Shown: positions 1-13,400 of the stretch, in pieces
How the letters are laid out: each line of letters begins with the position of its first letter
Position numbering within the stretch: position 1 is the first letter of the stretch
Source of the DNA: Silurus meridionalis
Lineage: Eukaryota > Chordata > Actinopteri > Siluriformes > Siluridae
DNA length: 64,000 bases
Assembly: GCF_014805685.1 (NCBI RefSeq)
Contig: NC_060892.1
Span: 12,356,990-12,420,989 of the forward strand
Direction of reading: 5' to 3'
Position numbers and translations under genes: made by a program
Notes under the pieces: generated by a model
What the model was told of the DNA's origin: nothing
What the model saw: the letters and a program-made list of their open reading frames with translations, nothing else
The model's database searches: none

Positions 1-1779
1 TACTATGTATCTGTTTTCTCCCCAAGCCATATGTTTAAATTAAAGGGTGGTTAAACCACTAATGACAGCCTGGGATGCTGGAACTTGTACCTGATATATT
101 TTATTTTTACTTAAATATTGACTCAGTCGAAAAGAATAAAATGCTATCATAGCTATAAAAAAGTATACTATATTTATAACTAAGCGTAAGCCTTTTAATG
201 ACTGGAGCTAATGAGTGCTGTTTGGACTCAAACGGTTCATGGAGAAAATCCAAAGAATGCACATGATCATAGGTCATAGATTTCACTTCTCTAAATTTAA
301 CTAACAAATATAAACCAACTTCACAAAAATATGCATTTCAACCGCATTTTGGAATCCCAAATAAGGGCCGAAAACGTATTATTCACAGATTATTCCGGCT
401 TTATAAAATAGCATTAACTTGACTGAGAAGGGTGGGATGTGAAAGTAAAGCTCTAACACCCCCCCCAAAAAAAAAGCAGTGCTGTGACGAGTTTTATCCC
501 TTGCCAAAAATTCATTCCTAATGATAATACAACAGCGCTTGTATCAACATGGCAGTGCTTCTGAACAAAAATTCCTCTGTCGACAGAAACACATGGTTTA
601 AAGCGAGGAGACAAAGAGGACGTCAGAGCACAGACTGTAAAGGACCCTGAAGCGACACGCCGCACCTATCAGTGTCTAGCCTTCTGATTGATGCAAATCT
701 GCGGCACAGAAGGCCGACATTCCTGTAGATATTCCAACAAAAAAAATGAGCGTAGGTGATTTTTCTGAGAGAACGGTGCTGGAATTTGAGTGTGCGTGCA
801 GAGCTGTGTTTAAAGCAGGGATCTGATTATAGCCCTTTGCTTAATACATGCTTGCAGCCCACTCTCAGCAAAAAAAACATGAGACATTGACCATCTGAGA
901 AAGTGTGGGAGAGAGGTAGAGAGAGAGAGAGAGAAAAAAAAGAGATGCCATGCAGAATGAGCTTATTTCTACCAATATCTCTACCTACATAAACAGTATG
1001 ATTGAAGTGCAGAACTGAAGATTTTATTACAGAAATCCTGCGCAGTCCTAAACAAACCTCACACGAACAACAACTACGGTTTGGTTGGATTTTAAATGAA
1101 CCTGTAGGAGAAGAAACGCCTTCTTATCCTTATGTTAACCCTACATAGCTTTTCATCCTATTTGGCTCATGCAAATTTTACACAAACTTCGACAACGAGG
1201 GTAAAAACATGACTTTTATGTTGTTTGATGGCAAACAGAACAGTCACCATTAAATCTGCTTCTCTTTCATATGACTGAAAAACTGAAATTGAGATGGCAC
1301 TTAATCATCTCTTATTCAAATGTAATCATTCGTTTTTCCTGGGTTTTTTTTCCTCACATAACAACACTGGCACAGATTTGAACTTTCCACTAGTGCAGAT
1401 TGAAACTTGTTCTAATTTCGGTATTTTACAGCATATCTGTGGTGCAGTCCTGACCCATGTGTGACATGCTAAAAGCATTTTAAAAAGCGTTGTATCTTTA
1501 TAATAATGAAGGGAAAACGCCTATGTGGTTAAAATCAAGTCCCATTGGAAGAATTGTGTTTTTTCCCCACACAAAAGAATCCTGTTTAACATTATATTAA
1601 TATAGTAATATAAAAGAATGTACGATTTTGTTATCTAATGAATGTATCCAGTCTGAACATCCACCATATGGAACACAAGCAGAGAAAAGATGATGATGAT
1701 CAGCTGATCAGGAATGTGTCTGTTCTCAGTCATGTTTACATCACTGACTCCCTCTGTCTCATCCACGTTAACACCATAT
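1..1779. other. Gene-free AT-rich DNA
   Basis: No exon, RNA gene or transposon is recognised. There is a short (GA)n tract near 917-945. Confidence 0.5.
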
Positions 1780-2135
1780 TTCTTGTTTGTCTTCTGTCTT
1801 GCTTGTTGTTAACATCGTAAACTAGTCTACGTCTGTGGTGCGTGAGAGCCAGGAAATGATACACCAGTGGTAGATGATAAGAAATAGGTTGATGGGCTGA
1901 AAACGATGAGAATAAGAAGAAAAAACACTGATCATGTCACCAAATTATAAAAAATAAAGAAACGAGCTGGTTTTGAAAACGTAAGAGGTAGAAAGTACAG
2001 ATATTTGTGTCAAAAATGCAATGAGAGAAAGTAAAAAACTGTCTGATAAATAAATAGTGAAGTACTGATACCAGAAAGATCTACTTTAAATAAAGTAATG
2101 AAGTATTTGGACTTTACTTCTCACCTCTGCTGTGT
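1780..2135 (+). repeat. Dispersed repeat, copy A
   Basis: About 350 bp of clear similarity to 7655-8025 (copy B), including aaactagtc, ggtgtgtgagggccagg-like and gaagtactgatacca pieces in the same order. The 3' part recurs in reverse orientation at 63030-63165. The unit has no coding capacity and is probably a non-autonomous transposon. Confidence 0.75.
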
Positions 2136-2613
2136 TAAAATATGTTGAAATGAGTTTTCTTAAGGTACCAAAGGCCAGTGTTTCTTTAGTGGAGATCTAA
2201 ACTTACTTTTTTAGCTCATATTGCCCAAAATTTTGCACAAGGAAGGAAGTTTTGTGATGATTTAAATGGGAGACGAGTATAACATTTGTTGCAACAAGAA
2301 TGCAACAAAGAGTCTGTTTGCGGGTAGAGGACAATGTACTTTTTTCTTCAGTACTTCTAGTGAATACTATAGGCAATCTGTCCATGTTGGATATTTAAAC
2401 TCCTGAAGCCCACCCCAATTATGCAAACATATACTGTATATTAAACTTCAGCAGGTAAAAAAAAAACAGGTAAATAATTTAAATGAACAAGGCCGGTGGT
2501 GGTGGTGGCGGGGCAGTGGCGCTCACTGGTGCCCCCCAGCTGGTTGCACAGTTGGCAACCATCTAGTTTGCCCATGCCTAAAAACGGTACTGGGTTCAAT
2601 GATTGAACCGAGT

Positions 2614-2762
2614 ATAAAAAAATAATAATTATTTTTTAAAATATGATCAAAGAACAAAAGTCCTTTTGTTCTTTTGTTCTTTGATCATATTTTTTTGGAT
2701 CATATTTTCTTTGAATCCTTTTGTTCTTTGATCATATTTTATAAAATCATTATTATTTTTTT
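2614..2762. repeat. AT-rich inverted repeat with a third arm
   Basis: The left arm (2614-2660) reads through aatatgatcaaagaacaaaag. Its reverse complement occurs twice to the right, at 2671-2694 (close) and at 2717-2762 (longer, extending into ataaaat-attattttttta). A stable hairpin can form in two registers. Confidence 0.8.
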
Positions 2763-3394
2763 ATATTTAACAGGTTATTTGTACAAGTAAGGATACAATC
2801 AGATTTAAATCAGATAAAATAAATCAGATTTTTTTTTATAATGGAATCATATACTCTGGATGTATGTATATTTATCTATATACTGCACCACTGACCAACC
2901 AGCTGTTTTTTTCTTCTTCCTCTTTTCTTTATGATAATTTAATCTGTAAATATAACACTAGGGAATTCATTTTGGCACCGTATCAGCAAAAGCTCAAAAC
3001 GATACGTCCTGGATATCGTGAGAGCGTCCTATGATCCTATGCAATATGATTATCGCGGTATGATTTTTTGCGACAAAATCGCACGAGATTTTGCATATAC
3101 AGCTCGATGAGGGCAAAATACTGACTGGGTAAATGTTTAATGTTACTTATATGATCAGACGGTGAGATGTTGATACTGACTGATATATTTTAAGTCAGAT
3201 ATTTTTGAACAGAGCGCGGAAACACGTAAAAAAAAGTCTTAGAGCAGTACAGTAGTGTAGGGTAGAGTACACTACAGACTTGCGGTTTTCTGCGCTTTGG
3301 ATTTTTGACGTGAAAAATCGAATAAAACCGTGAATGAAATACTACTTACTTTGCCGGTTTCTTTCAGGTCAGAAGCTCAGACTGGATGAATGTC

Positions 3395-3660
3395 CGCCTG
3401 CTTGTCTAAGTGACCACAAAGCACAACTGCGCGCTCCGAGCTGCAGGCACGCGCCCGTCACCGCCTCGCGCGTCGTCCTTTTTTCCTTTTTTTCCCCGGA
3501 CGTTTACACGTGAGCGCGCGACGCAGCGTCAATTCACCGGTTTACTACAGTGAGCACTTTCCAAAGGGGCACGTGAAGCATCTGATACATATTTCACAAG
3601 TACAGACGAACACGCGCTCCTATTGAGCTCGCGGTTCCGTGAAGTGCACGCGCCAGACCC
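3395..3660. promoter_or_regulatory. CpG-rich patch upstream of dkk3
   Basis: Dense CpG steps (GCGCGCTCC, CACGCGCCC, CGCCTCGCGCG, GAGCGCGCGACGC) sit within otherwise AT-rich DNA. In human, DKK3's neighbour on this side is MICAL2, transcribed away from DKK3. A first exon or promoter of such a gene running left could sit here, but I found no coding exon. The composition is observed; the assignment is inference. Confidence 0.3.
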
Positions 3661-3838
3661 AATATAAATGGCAATGTAATATCACTATATCACTCAGTAT
3701 TTCATTACAAATACATTTTTGGGGAATTTCTGAGTTGTGATAGTCTTATTTTATATGTAAAAGGCGCCACCTGGTGGCAAGCTCCGTTTTGTGGAAAATG
3801 CTGCACGTATTCAAGGGTATCAGGTGTAAGACACTTAA

Positions 3839-3960
3839 ACTATATGGATGGACAGAAGTATTGGGACCCCTGAACTTTCCTGCCATATGTGGTTCTTATA
3901 CAAACTGTTATTAAAAAACTGCAGGCACACAATTGTATAGGAAGTCCTGGAACAGACCAG
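3839..3960 (+). mobile_element. Tc1-like transposon end fragment
   Basis: Starts tatggatggacagaagtatt and continues with ccatatgtggttctta and cacacaattgtatagga, a widespread fish Tc1-related terminal sequence. There is no open reading frame and the copy is truncated. A second related end (tatacggacacctgcccaac, 6110-6160) lies to the right. Confidence 0.55.
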
Positions 3961-4362
3961 TTTCACGCAATTTTTTCATGGACCAGAGAGTGGGTACCGG
4001 GTACATACCATCTTATTAGTATACATATTATATGGTTGAATTACTGATTCAATGATTGCATATAGAATCAATATGCAACTCAGCTCACCATAATGCAGAA
4101 TCGGTGCTAGCTTTATTTATCAATGCATCAAAAAAAACTAACTGAAACAAGTTTGGGAAATTGGCCTAGGCAGAAGTGATCAATTTTATAAATAAAGTTT
4201 ATAACGTGGAAATATAATACACATTAAAAAGCTTTTATTCTTTCTCTGTGGCCTAATACCAAATAATCAGTATTAGGTAAATATATAGAGGTCAATCATT
4301 CTGTATATACTGTTTATTATATATTATATATTTTATTTTATTATTATATAAAGTGTTTTTTG

Positions 4363-4365
<3 letters not shown>

Positions 4366-4438
<73 letters not shown>
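4366..4438. repeat. (AT)n microsatellite
   Basis: An uninterrupted AT dinucleotide array of about 36 units. Confidence 0.97.
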
Positions 4439-4439
<1 letters not shown>

Positions 4440-4477
4440 CAGAGTATATACTTTTGACATTTTATATGCACACATAA

Positions 4478-4640
4478 GTGCAGCCATAACATTAAAACCA
4501 CTAAAATTGAAGTGAATAAAATTTTCATCTCTTTGCCAGAAGCACCTGTTGATGGGTGAGATCTATTAGGCAGCAAGTAAACAGCCAGTTCTCAATGCTG
4601 ATGTGTTGGTCTGGGGAATGTGTGCTGGAAAATAGAGGAT
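4478..4640 (+). mobile_element. Tc1 family 1, 5' head fragment
   Basis: Contains the terminal piece cataacattaaaaccacta, then gaagtgaataaaattttcat, a cacctgttgatgggtgagat stretch and ttaggcagcaagtaaac. This is the leader of the same Tc1/mariner family whose other fragments lie at 20178-20420, 45130-45300 and 60040-60230. Confidence 0.65.
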
Positions 4641-4678
4641 GCATTCATGTTGGTGGTAATTTTCATACATAAGATTTT

Positions 4679-4778
<100 letters not shown>

Positions 4779-5190
4779 ACTTTATTGTCATTGCTTAGTA
4801 CAGGTACACAATAACAAAATGCAGTTTAATCTATCGGAAGTGCAAATAGTAGCATTGTGCAAATGAACAAGTGCAGGTAAATATGTAACTGTACAACAAA
4901 TAAAGTGAAAAACATGCAGACGATTTTGAGCAAGCGCCAGTAAGAATATTTATGTATATAAATAGTATATAAGTATAGTATAAGTGTATAAGATACAATA
5001 TATGTAAAAATATTAAAAAAAAGAAATATAAACTGTGTACAATATATGAGATATGTATATTGTATGTTCAATAGTACCAAGATAATATGGAGTGAATATA
5101 CAGAGGTATACAGACATATAAGAGAAATGGACAGTTATATACAGAGAGAATACAGATTGTACAGGATGGAGGAGACCTGCATAATGTTTA
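4779..5190 (-). mobile_element. Non-LTR retrotransposon 3' end with GATA tail
   Basis: Starts gaactttattgtcattgctt and continues with an aacaaaatgcagttt stretch, gtgcaaatagtagcattgtg and an end near tacaggatggaggagacct. This resembles a common fish retroelement terminus read in reverse, with the (TATC)n tail at 4680-4778. No reverse transcriptase is left. Confidence 0.5.
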
Positions 5191-5429
5191 CAGACAATGA
5201 AAGCAGTAAGCTTTAATGATAAATCCGTGTCTACCAAGTACATACTTTCAAGTCAATATTATTCCTTAATGGCAGTGGAGTCTTTTAGCAGAATAATGCA
5301 AATTGCAAAATATGTTCAGGAACAGTTTAAGAAGCATGAGAATGGGTTTAATGTATTAGTTTCACCAGGAAATTTCTCAAAAATTTATATATAATTTAAT
5401 GTTTAGAATATATATTTTCTATATATTCC

Positions 5430-6110
5430 CACCTCGCAACATACAGGACTTGAGAGATTTGGTGCCCATGGAAATGTTAAAGTTAATTACATTTCCCATC
5501 ATTTGGACCAAACCTGTTCCAGCATAATAATTACCCATAGACAAAGCCAAGAAAATGTGGTCTTCTTGAGTGGCCTGCTATAGAAAAGGTGCTTTTGCTT
5601 TGGAACTCTCCCATGAATGCTATTTTTGCATGCCATGGATGCATCTCTTTCTTTTTGCTGAATCATGAACACTGGCTTTAACTGAGGCAAGTCAGGCCTG
5701 CAGTTCTTCAGATGTTCTTTTGGGATCTTTTACTAGCTTTTCGATAAGTCGTCGTTGCCCTCTTGGAGTAATTTTGGTAGGGCAAATGGGATCATAAAAC
5801 TAGCCTTGTAACTCTTTCCAATCATGTCAATTTCTTATATGTTTTTGAATTTCTCTAGATCGCAGCATGATGTGTTGCTTATTGTCAGACAGGTTCTATT
5901 TCTTGATTTAACAGGTTTGGCAGAAATCAGACCTGGGTGTGGCAAGTACAACTTAACTCAGCTTCCCAAAAAATTGGATTAATAACAGTTCATTCATGAG
6001 TTAACAAATATTTGAACTAACATTTTATTACAACTCTGTACCCTCTGCAAATGATTTGATTGTTTTTGTAAGTAAACCCCTTAAAGGTTCAAGTTAGAAA
6101 AAGGCCAAAG
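5430..6110 (-). mobile_element. Degenerate DNA-transposon-derived repeat (class uncertain)
   Basis: The segments aggcctgcagttcttcagat and aagtcgtcgttgccctcttg match a transposase-like domain seen in many fish repeats (reverse strand). Stops and frameshifts break the reading frame throughout, so it is not a gene. Confidence 0.45.
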
Positions 6111-6369
6111 TATACGGACACCTGCCCAACATACCCATATGTTTGATTTCTGCTAAGCTGTTTTAAAACATTGTGTATGTCACATAATTTCGAACCGAAT
6201 TGAGTCACTTCCTGTTCAAGAACATTAAACATGCATTTCTGAAACACTGAAAAGCAAACTCATTAAATCCCAACCGAGTGTGTGAAAACCATAAACTCCA
6301 CGTGTCATTATGATTAATGAGGTAATATATGCTTTATGAGAATTTTTTTTTTTAATAATATACAGTAAC

Positions 6370-6505
6370 AAATTGACCAGTCTGCGCGTGCGCGCGCAAT
6401 ACCTCGAGTCTTTCACGCCCATAATTCAGCGCACGAGCTGGTGGTGCATCTTGCGTCGGTCTGCATTCTTCCATCTTCCATCAAGCACCGAGCGACGCGG
6501 CGAAG
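6370..6505 (+). promoter_or_regulatory. dkk3: dkk3 5' UTR / proximal promoter (approximate)
   Basis: The 135 nt before the dkk3 start are clearly more CpG-rich (several CGCG and GCGC steps at 6386-6400 and around 6490-6505) than the AT-rich DNA to the left. No convincing TATA box is placed at a fixed distance, so the transcription start cannot be fixed from the sequence. The call rests on position and composition only. Confidence 0.4.
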
Positions 6506-9500
6506 ATGCTGCTGCTGCTGCTGCTGGCGCTGAATCCCTGCCTGGGCACCGTTAATGGACTCCTTCCTGAAACTTGGACAGCTCCCGGTGTGGACTTGCA
6601 GTCGCACGCGCCCACGGAGGCGACCGGAGGACAAAAACCGACGACGCTGAGCGACCTGTTCAGCAAGGTGAAACATCTGGAAGACGATGAGCATCAGGTA
6701 TCGCCTACTACCGTGCATAAAGTCTAGACTCATTGCTTCGACGCAGAACACACACACTCCTGGGCTGGAAAAAAAGAGGCCAAGCTCAGAAAGGCAAAAT
6801 ATCTAGCTTCACATCAAATCCTGAGAAACCAATGCATTTCTGAGCTCTCCTGTACCACCATTTGCTCAAGTACTTTTGCTGTAATTAACTGTTTAGAAGC
6901 AGAAAAGCTAGAAACAGGTTACTATGTGTGCAAGGGTAAACACATATGGGGTATTCTAGAACAATGTCTTCTGGAATTTTTTTCTGAAGAAAGTATTTGT
7001 TTTATTTGCCACAACCCACTCGGTACATGAATGTCATGAAAAATTAATGCAAAAAAACAGGATTGATAGAGCATGGAGAGATATATTGTATATGTTTCAT
7101 TCGTGAATAGTTTTTGTTACCATTAAAAGCTTCATATTTTGCCATATGGGCTTAGCCTATATACATACATAAATAAATGGGTTTATGATGCTGTAATAAG
7201 AAAAATTGCAATTTGCACTAAATTTTACCTTTCCTCAAGCTAATTTTATTTTACATTTATTATGCACCATGTATTTTATCAAAGATACACACTATTCCCT
7301 CTTTGTGTTGAAGTATACTCAAAATAAGATATACAAGATAAGACGTAATAGTGTATTAAATTCCAGAATATTCTGCTGTTTTGTGATCGTGAAGCCCTTC
7401 TGGAAATTTTGGGCTATTTCGATGCTAGATGCTCTTAGCAGAGATGGCAAAAGTACACACATCCTTAACTTAAGGATTCTGGTAAAAGTTAAAGTACTGA
7501 CCACACTTTTTCACTTAAATGTAGAAGTATGAGCTCTGAGATGTACTTAAGCAAAAAGCAACCATTACTACTACCTGTTTTAGTGAGAATATTTATTAAA
7601 TTTTATTAATTAATATATTTATTTTTTTAATAAAATTATAAATTCACATTACTCTTACTTCTTGCCTTCTGTATTGCTCGTTGTTAGCTTCTTAAACTAG
7701 TCTTCGTATGTGGTGTGTGAGGGCCAGGAAATGATAAACGAGTGGTAGATTAAAAAAGCTGTAAAATGACAAGAAATAGGTTGATGGGCTGAAAACGACA
7801 CGCAATGAGAAGAAAAAATATTGATCATGTCACCTAATATTAAAACTAAATTAACAAGCCCATTTTGAAAATGTAAGAAATAGAAAGTGCAGATAGTTGT
7901 GTGAAAAAATTTAATGAGTAAAAGTAAAAAATTGCCTGAAAAAATAAATAATGAAGTACTGATACCAGAAAAATCTACTTAAATACAGTAGCAAAGTATT
8001 TGTACCTCATTACGTCTCACTTCTGGCTCATCGTATACTGTGTAATTTAAACATACTCAATATAAAAAGCTAGGATTGACTAGATCCATATTTTCTAATA
8101 AAAGCTGAAAGTTAAAGTTAGAAAAGATAAGGAAAGGTACCCTTTTGTTGTGTAAAGTGTTAGTAACCAGGCCAACTGTCTGCAAGTGTCTTTTGCAAGG
8201 TTATTTAAAACACCAAAGACAAGATGGTGGGGTTTTTTTGGGCCGTCAGTTAACACATTCTTTATATTATAAAATCTGGCCCAATACCAATCCAGAAACA
8301 TCCTCTATGTACATTTGTGGTTTGTATTTGTCCAGAATCCAAAGTTTTTAGGCATGAAGTACTCAGATCACACCATGTGCGTTAATGTTTAAGAAATTAT
8401 GTACAATAGCATTTGCAAAATTTTGAGCAGCGATCTGTGGTCACAGCTTTACAGCACTGTTGATTCACTTTTGCTAGCATTAGATCATGTAAGGCATGTG
8501 GAACATGTTACTGTTATTTATTATATACTGTATAAGCAGTGGCTGATGTGTTACTCATCTTGAGCGTTTTTTAGATGGACAACGAGAGCGCAAAATCCAT
8601 TCAGCACATCTATAACATCACCTCAAATTACAGCAACGAAAGCAGCTCGGAGATCGTTAGCGGAAATCAATCTGCCCCTGCTGTGGAAGCGGTCGATAAG
8701 GTAAGACTAGTGTGGAGGTCATGATGTTCGAGATGTCTGACATGATCGCAGTGGCCTGAATGACAACTGCTTGTCAAAATGTCTACTCATTGTGCTTGTG
8801 TTTTTAGAGATCAGGCAATACAACTGAGGAGATCCACATGACCAGAACCGGGAACCAGTCCATCGGCAAGGAAAATGACATTACTCATGTGCGTAACTCT
8901 AATCACCTATATTACGTGATTAAATATGTCCCTATTTAACTCTTTACATACTGTCAGTACATCTCCTGCACAGTATAATCTTTCAATATATCATCAAAGT
9001 ACTTCTTTTTTAAAGTAAAATTCCACCCAGAAACAAACTAAATGTATTGTATGGATGTATTTGTAAGTAGTTCAGTGATATAAGTGCCAATTTAATTGAG
9101 GCACTTGACTCGGTCATTGAGTGAGCTTAAAATCCCGGACGCTATTGAAGATCACACTTGGAGAATTTTATAAAAAAAAAATGATGACTCATTTACACGG
9201 TTTTATCATATTCCATAGGGACAATTTCCAAGACAAGCTTTTTTTCTTTAAATACCAGTTTGGTATATTTTGGGAATAAGTCAATACTGAGGGCATTTAA
9301 GGCATCCTATGTTCTGTTCGTCGTCTTCAGAAGATCGTCTCTTAAACTGCTTCAGTTCCTAAAGTTGCACCCAATACACTGTAGTGCAGCTTTGCACAAA
9401 TCAATTTCCTGACGTGCAGATCCTCTCACACATCAAAACGTCTCTCGTTAAAACTGGTCAGTCAATAATCCTCCAGCAGACATGAGCTGGAGTTGCGGGC

Positions 9501-10365
9501 TGCTGTATCTGAGCAGGATAAATCCAGATCATATACTATATGGCATATAAGAAAGACGGTCCAGAACCTCATTAGGCATATGGATTATTTGATATTGAAC
9601 ATGAAATTAAGATGCAAAAGCAGCAACAAACAGCTAATTCTATAATGAATTAATGATCGAAATAAATGTAATGGCATCATATACAGCATATTTATCATCT
9701 GTATTTTGTCAGAGCTCAGTGGTATTTTCCATGTTTCTTTGAGATTTTCTGAGACATTCATAGAAAACTGGTTGTTTTATATGAAAGACTCATTGTTTTA
9801 TTCAAAGATATTCTTTAGTTCAGTAAAACATCAACATCAAACTGAAAATGCATCACTTAGGAAAAAGAATTTTGATGTAGAATATTGCTGTTTCAAAATC
9901 ATCTATTTTTTTATTCCAAGAATTCCATGATGCACATTTCTCCAGCATTTGGATTAGGATTCAAATAAAGCAACCTTTAGTTATAGTTTGATGTTTCAGC
10001 TCTATTGATATATTGATATTTCAGAAGCTTAAATTAAATTTCAACCACTTCTTTCAACTGGGAGAAACAAAGCCTCCTGTTTTACCATGTGATATCTTTG
10101 CGGTAAAAGGCAGCAGATGTTTATTTGAGCCTAAACGGAATCAAAAGCGTTTTGTCTTAATTCTGAACATCTGGGTCACTTTACCGTACAGGTAAATATT
10201 AGACAGTTCATGTATCAGCCTCACAATCTTAAAAATTCTCAGAAACTCTCTGGAAAAAACCACAACAGATTACAACATAATGAAAGTGGTTTTGAACTAA
10301 TCCAGCTACTCTATTACTGACAGTAGCAGCAGTAGTATGAGAAGGAGTATTAGGAGTAGAAATAG

Positions 10366-10428
<63 letters not shown>

Positions 10429-13400
10429 AAATACTAATGTAGTAACAGTTAAAATAATAATATATTAGTAATAATAAAATTAATTATATTATACTACAAC
10501 ATATAGCAATATTTGAAATGTTAATACTTGCAGTATTATTCATCGTAAGAACAGCAATGGTAAAACTACTAGCTGTAATAGTAAAAGTAATAGAAGCAGC
10601 ACTACTTATACTATTACTAGAAGTAGTATGTGTAGTAATATTACAGTTGCATTCATGACATTACAAATCATAGTAGTAGTACTAATTGTACAAGTAGTTT
10701 TCATAATAATAATAATAATAATAATAATAATAGTAGTAGTAGTTGTTGTAGTAGTACAGTAATAGAAGCAGTACTTGTAATAGTAGAAACTATACAGCAA
10801 CACTAATACTACAGGAGCACTTATTATATTAGTAGTAATTGTAGTAGGATAGTATCTGTAATAGCAATAGTAATCGTATCAGTAGTGGTATTTTAGTTGC
10901 TATTTTTAGCAATGAAATTAGAGATTATGCTCCTGCATTAGCCTCATCTTGAAAGTTATGAGCATTTTTATTTCTCATGTTTATTATTATGTCTCTCAGG
11001 AGTGCATAATCGACGAGGACTGTGAGAGGGGTAGATACTGTCTCTATGACGAACACCACTCTGAGTGCACGCCTTGCAAGCAATCAGAAGGGGTAGGAAA
11101 CTTCATTCTTCTTGTACAAATTTGTGCATCTAATATCTCACAGTGGACCTCACCCAGATCTACCATGAAAGTGCTGAAGACCTGCACATTTGAGAGCCTC
11201 CACCTTTCTATATGATGTAACTGAGACTGCATTGTATCTGCATTGCAGCACAAGCACGAGTGCATTTGGAAATTGATATGCAGGCAGGTTTTTTCCATTT
11301 TGGGCTTCACATTAAAGTGGATCGCTTGCTAAATCTGAGATCTGTCTCTGTCCCTGTGACATTATCTGGGACATAGAAAGGACTACAGAAGCCAGCGATG
11401 GACAGAAGACAGACCTAGAATACTGATGTGCTGCTGGCAGACAGGTTCTTTTCTTTTCCAGTTCAGAGGCTGGATTTTGGTCTACCATGAAATACAGCTG
11501 GACAGCTGGAAGGTTAAATGTGCTCCTGAGACTATAAGCAGCATTTTTTAAAAATTGATTTAAAGGTCTGTAGACAAGCCTTTAAGGGAAAGTTCTTGTG
11601 ACATTGATCTTGGTTATGAACTCAGTGGGCAGCCATGACAGATAAAATGTGTTTATGTACTGGTTGCAAAATACCTTCTCCCTAACCATAATGGAAATCT
11701 TCAAGCCTTCAGGGCTGATCTCAGCAACAAACCAGCATATAAGTAACATTAATAGTACAATTGAACTCAGTAGTAGGAATAGGAATATTTTTGCTAATGC
11801 TAATAGTGGAAATTGCCGTCTAAGTATAAAAAATATCAGTTACTATAGCAACAGAAGTACCATTAGCTAGTAATGTGAGTAATAATAGTTGTACTAACGT
11901 AACAATAGTATTACTAATACCAGTAGTAACAGTAGCATTAGTAATAGAAGCAGAAATAGTAGTAATAGCCATCTCATTATGAGTTGCAACAGAGTAGCAA
12001 CAGTAATAAATTACTGCTAAGTTTGCTAAGTTTACTATTTTTTACTTTATTTTGTTAACAATGCTAGTTAATTCTAATACTATTACATTTTCTATTACGG
12101 TAAGTAATAAAAGCAGTAGCTCCCATGATAGCATTATTGGGTATCAATAACTTTTTCATCTCTGTTCGGATGATATCATACTGTATCAATAGTATCCCAG
12201 TAGCTCGCTGGATAACATTCAGCATTGATCTTTATTCATGACAATGATAAGACCCACAGGAGAAGCTAAGAGATTTTGCATGGCATTTGTGTGGATTTCT
12301 ATCACAGGCCTGCAGGAAAGATGAGGAGTGCTGCGAGGGCCAGTTGTGTGTGTTGGGTCATTGCAGGAACTCCACTAAAGGAGAAGCAGGAACCATCTGC
12401 CAAGAACAAAGCGACTGTGACAGCGATCTGTGCTGCGCCTTCCATGAAGGTACTGAATTACAATGAGCATATTTTATTACCCGTGAATGAGGATGGAGCT
12501 GCAGCTGCTTTTACCGGTGACAGGATTTTACTGCTATTATTTATTGTTGCTGTAGCATTACTCAGCAGAACGACTTTCTACAAGAAAACAGAGATGAGGC
12601 AAAAAGAGCACTTAGACTTGGTAGATTGCAAAATATTCTGAATCAGGGAATTTACTGACTGAAAAATGACCATGAAAAGATTGTCAATTAGTTAAACTTA
12701 GTAGCTGGTTTTAGCCTTTAGTGCAAAAAAAAAAATTATTGCCAAAGTTCAACCATATTCAGTACAGTATACAGAACAGCTCTAAACTAACAGCAGCTAG
12801 ATCAGAATGTTAGCCATAACCTATTTCAATATATGTAATTTATGTTCTTTTAAAAAGATACCATTAAAACAGGTAGCTGGGTAGCATTTTCCTTCCTGAA
12901 TCCCCATTTCATATTATTAACTATAATGCTTGAACTGTATCATGTACAGTATATACAATACTGACAGTTATGTAATATATATTCCTCACTATACAATACT
13001 CTGGCTTTTTTTTTTTTATCTCCACCATCAACATGTAGTGACCTGGCCATTGTTTTGCAAGAGAAATAGTTCAAAAACCCTCTGGTCACTGTGTAGGACA
13101 TGCATGTCTTTCCTTAGACAAACTGATTCTGTATTAGCCGTAATAGCAGGCCTACTAATATGTTTTTTTTATCAAGAGATAATTTTAGCAAAATAATTCT
13201 TGCATCTTCCAAATAAGTAGTTCCACCGCCGGACTAAAGCTTTGCTATATTTTTGTCATTCATCCACATTTTCCCTTTAGGTCTGCTTTTCCCAGTGTGC
13301 AGCCTCAAACCCAAAGAACGTGAACCCTGCAGCATCTCCACCAATCACCTGATGGACCTGCTGTCATGGGATTTAGGACACAGGAGTCCAAAAGAGCACT

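Larger units (their letters stand above)
8889..10999 (+). other. dkk3: dkk3 intron 3 with triplet-repeat zone
   Basis: This 2.1-kb intron has an (AT)n array at 10363-10426. From about 10320 to 10910 a degenerate AGT/AAT/TAG triplet array includes perfect (AAT)n at 10705-10730. No exon is seen between. Confidence 0.8.

Noticed and set aside
2490..2610. Possible tRNA gene (gtggcgctcactggt, then gggttcaatga)
   Set aside because: The A- and B-box-like pieces are imperfect and no cloverleaf could be drawn; more likely a decayed tRNA-derived SINE.
4292..4576. 94-aa open frame of Ile/Tyr repeats on the minus strand
   Set aside because: It is the translation of the (AT)n array and flanking repeat; the same applies to the frames at 30450-30650, 43847-44113, 53867-54294 and 59252-59569.
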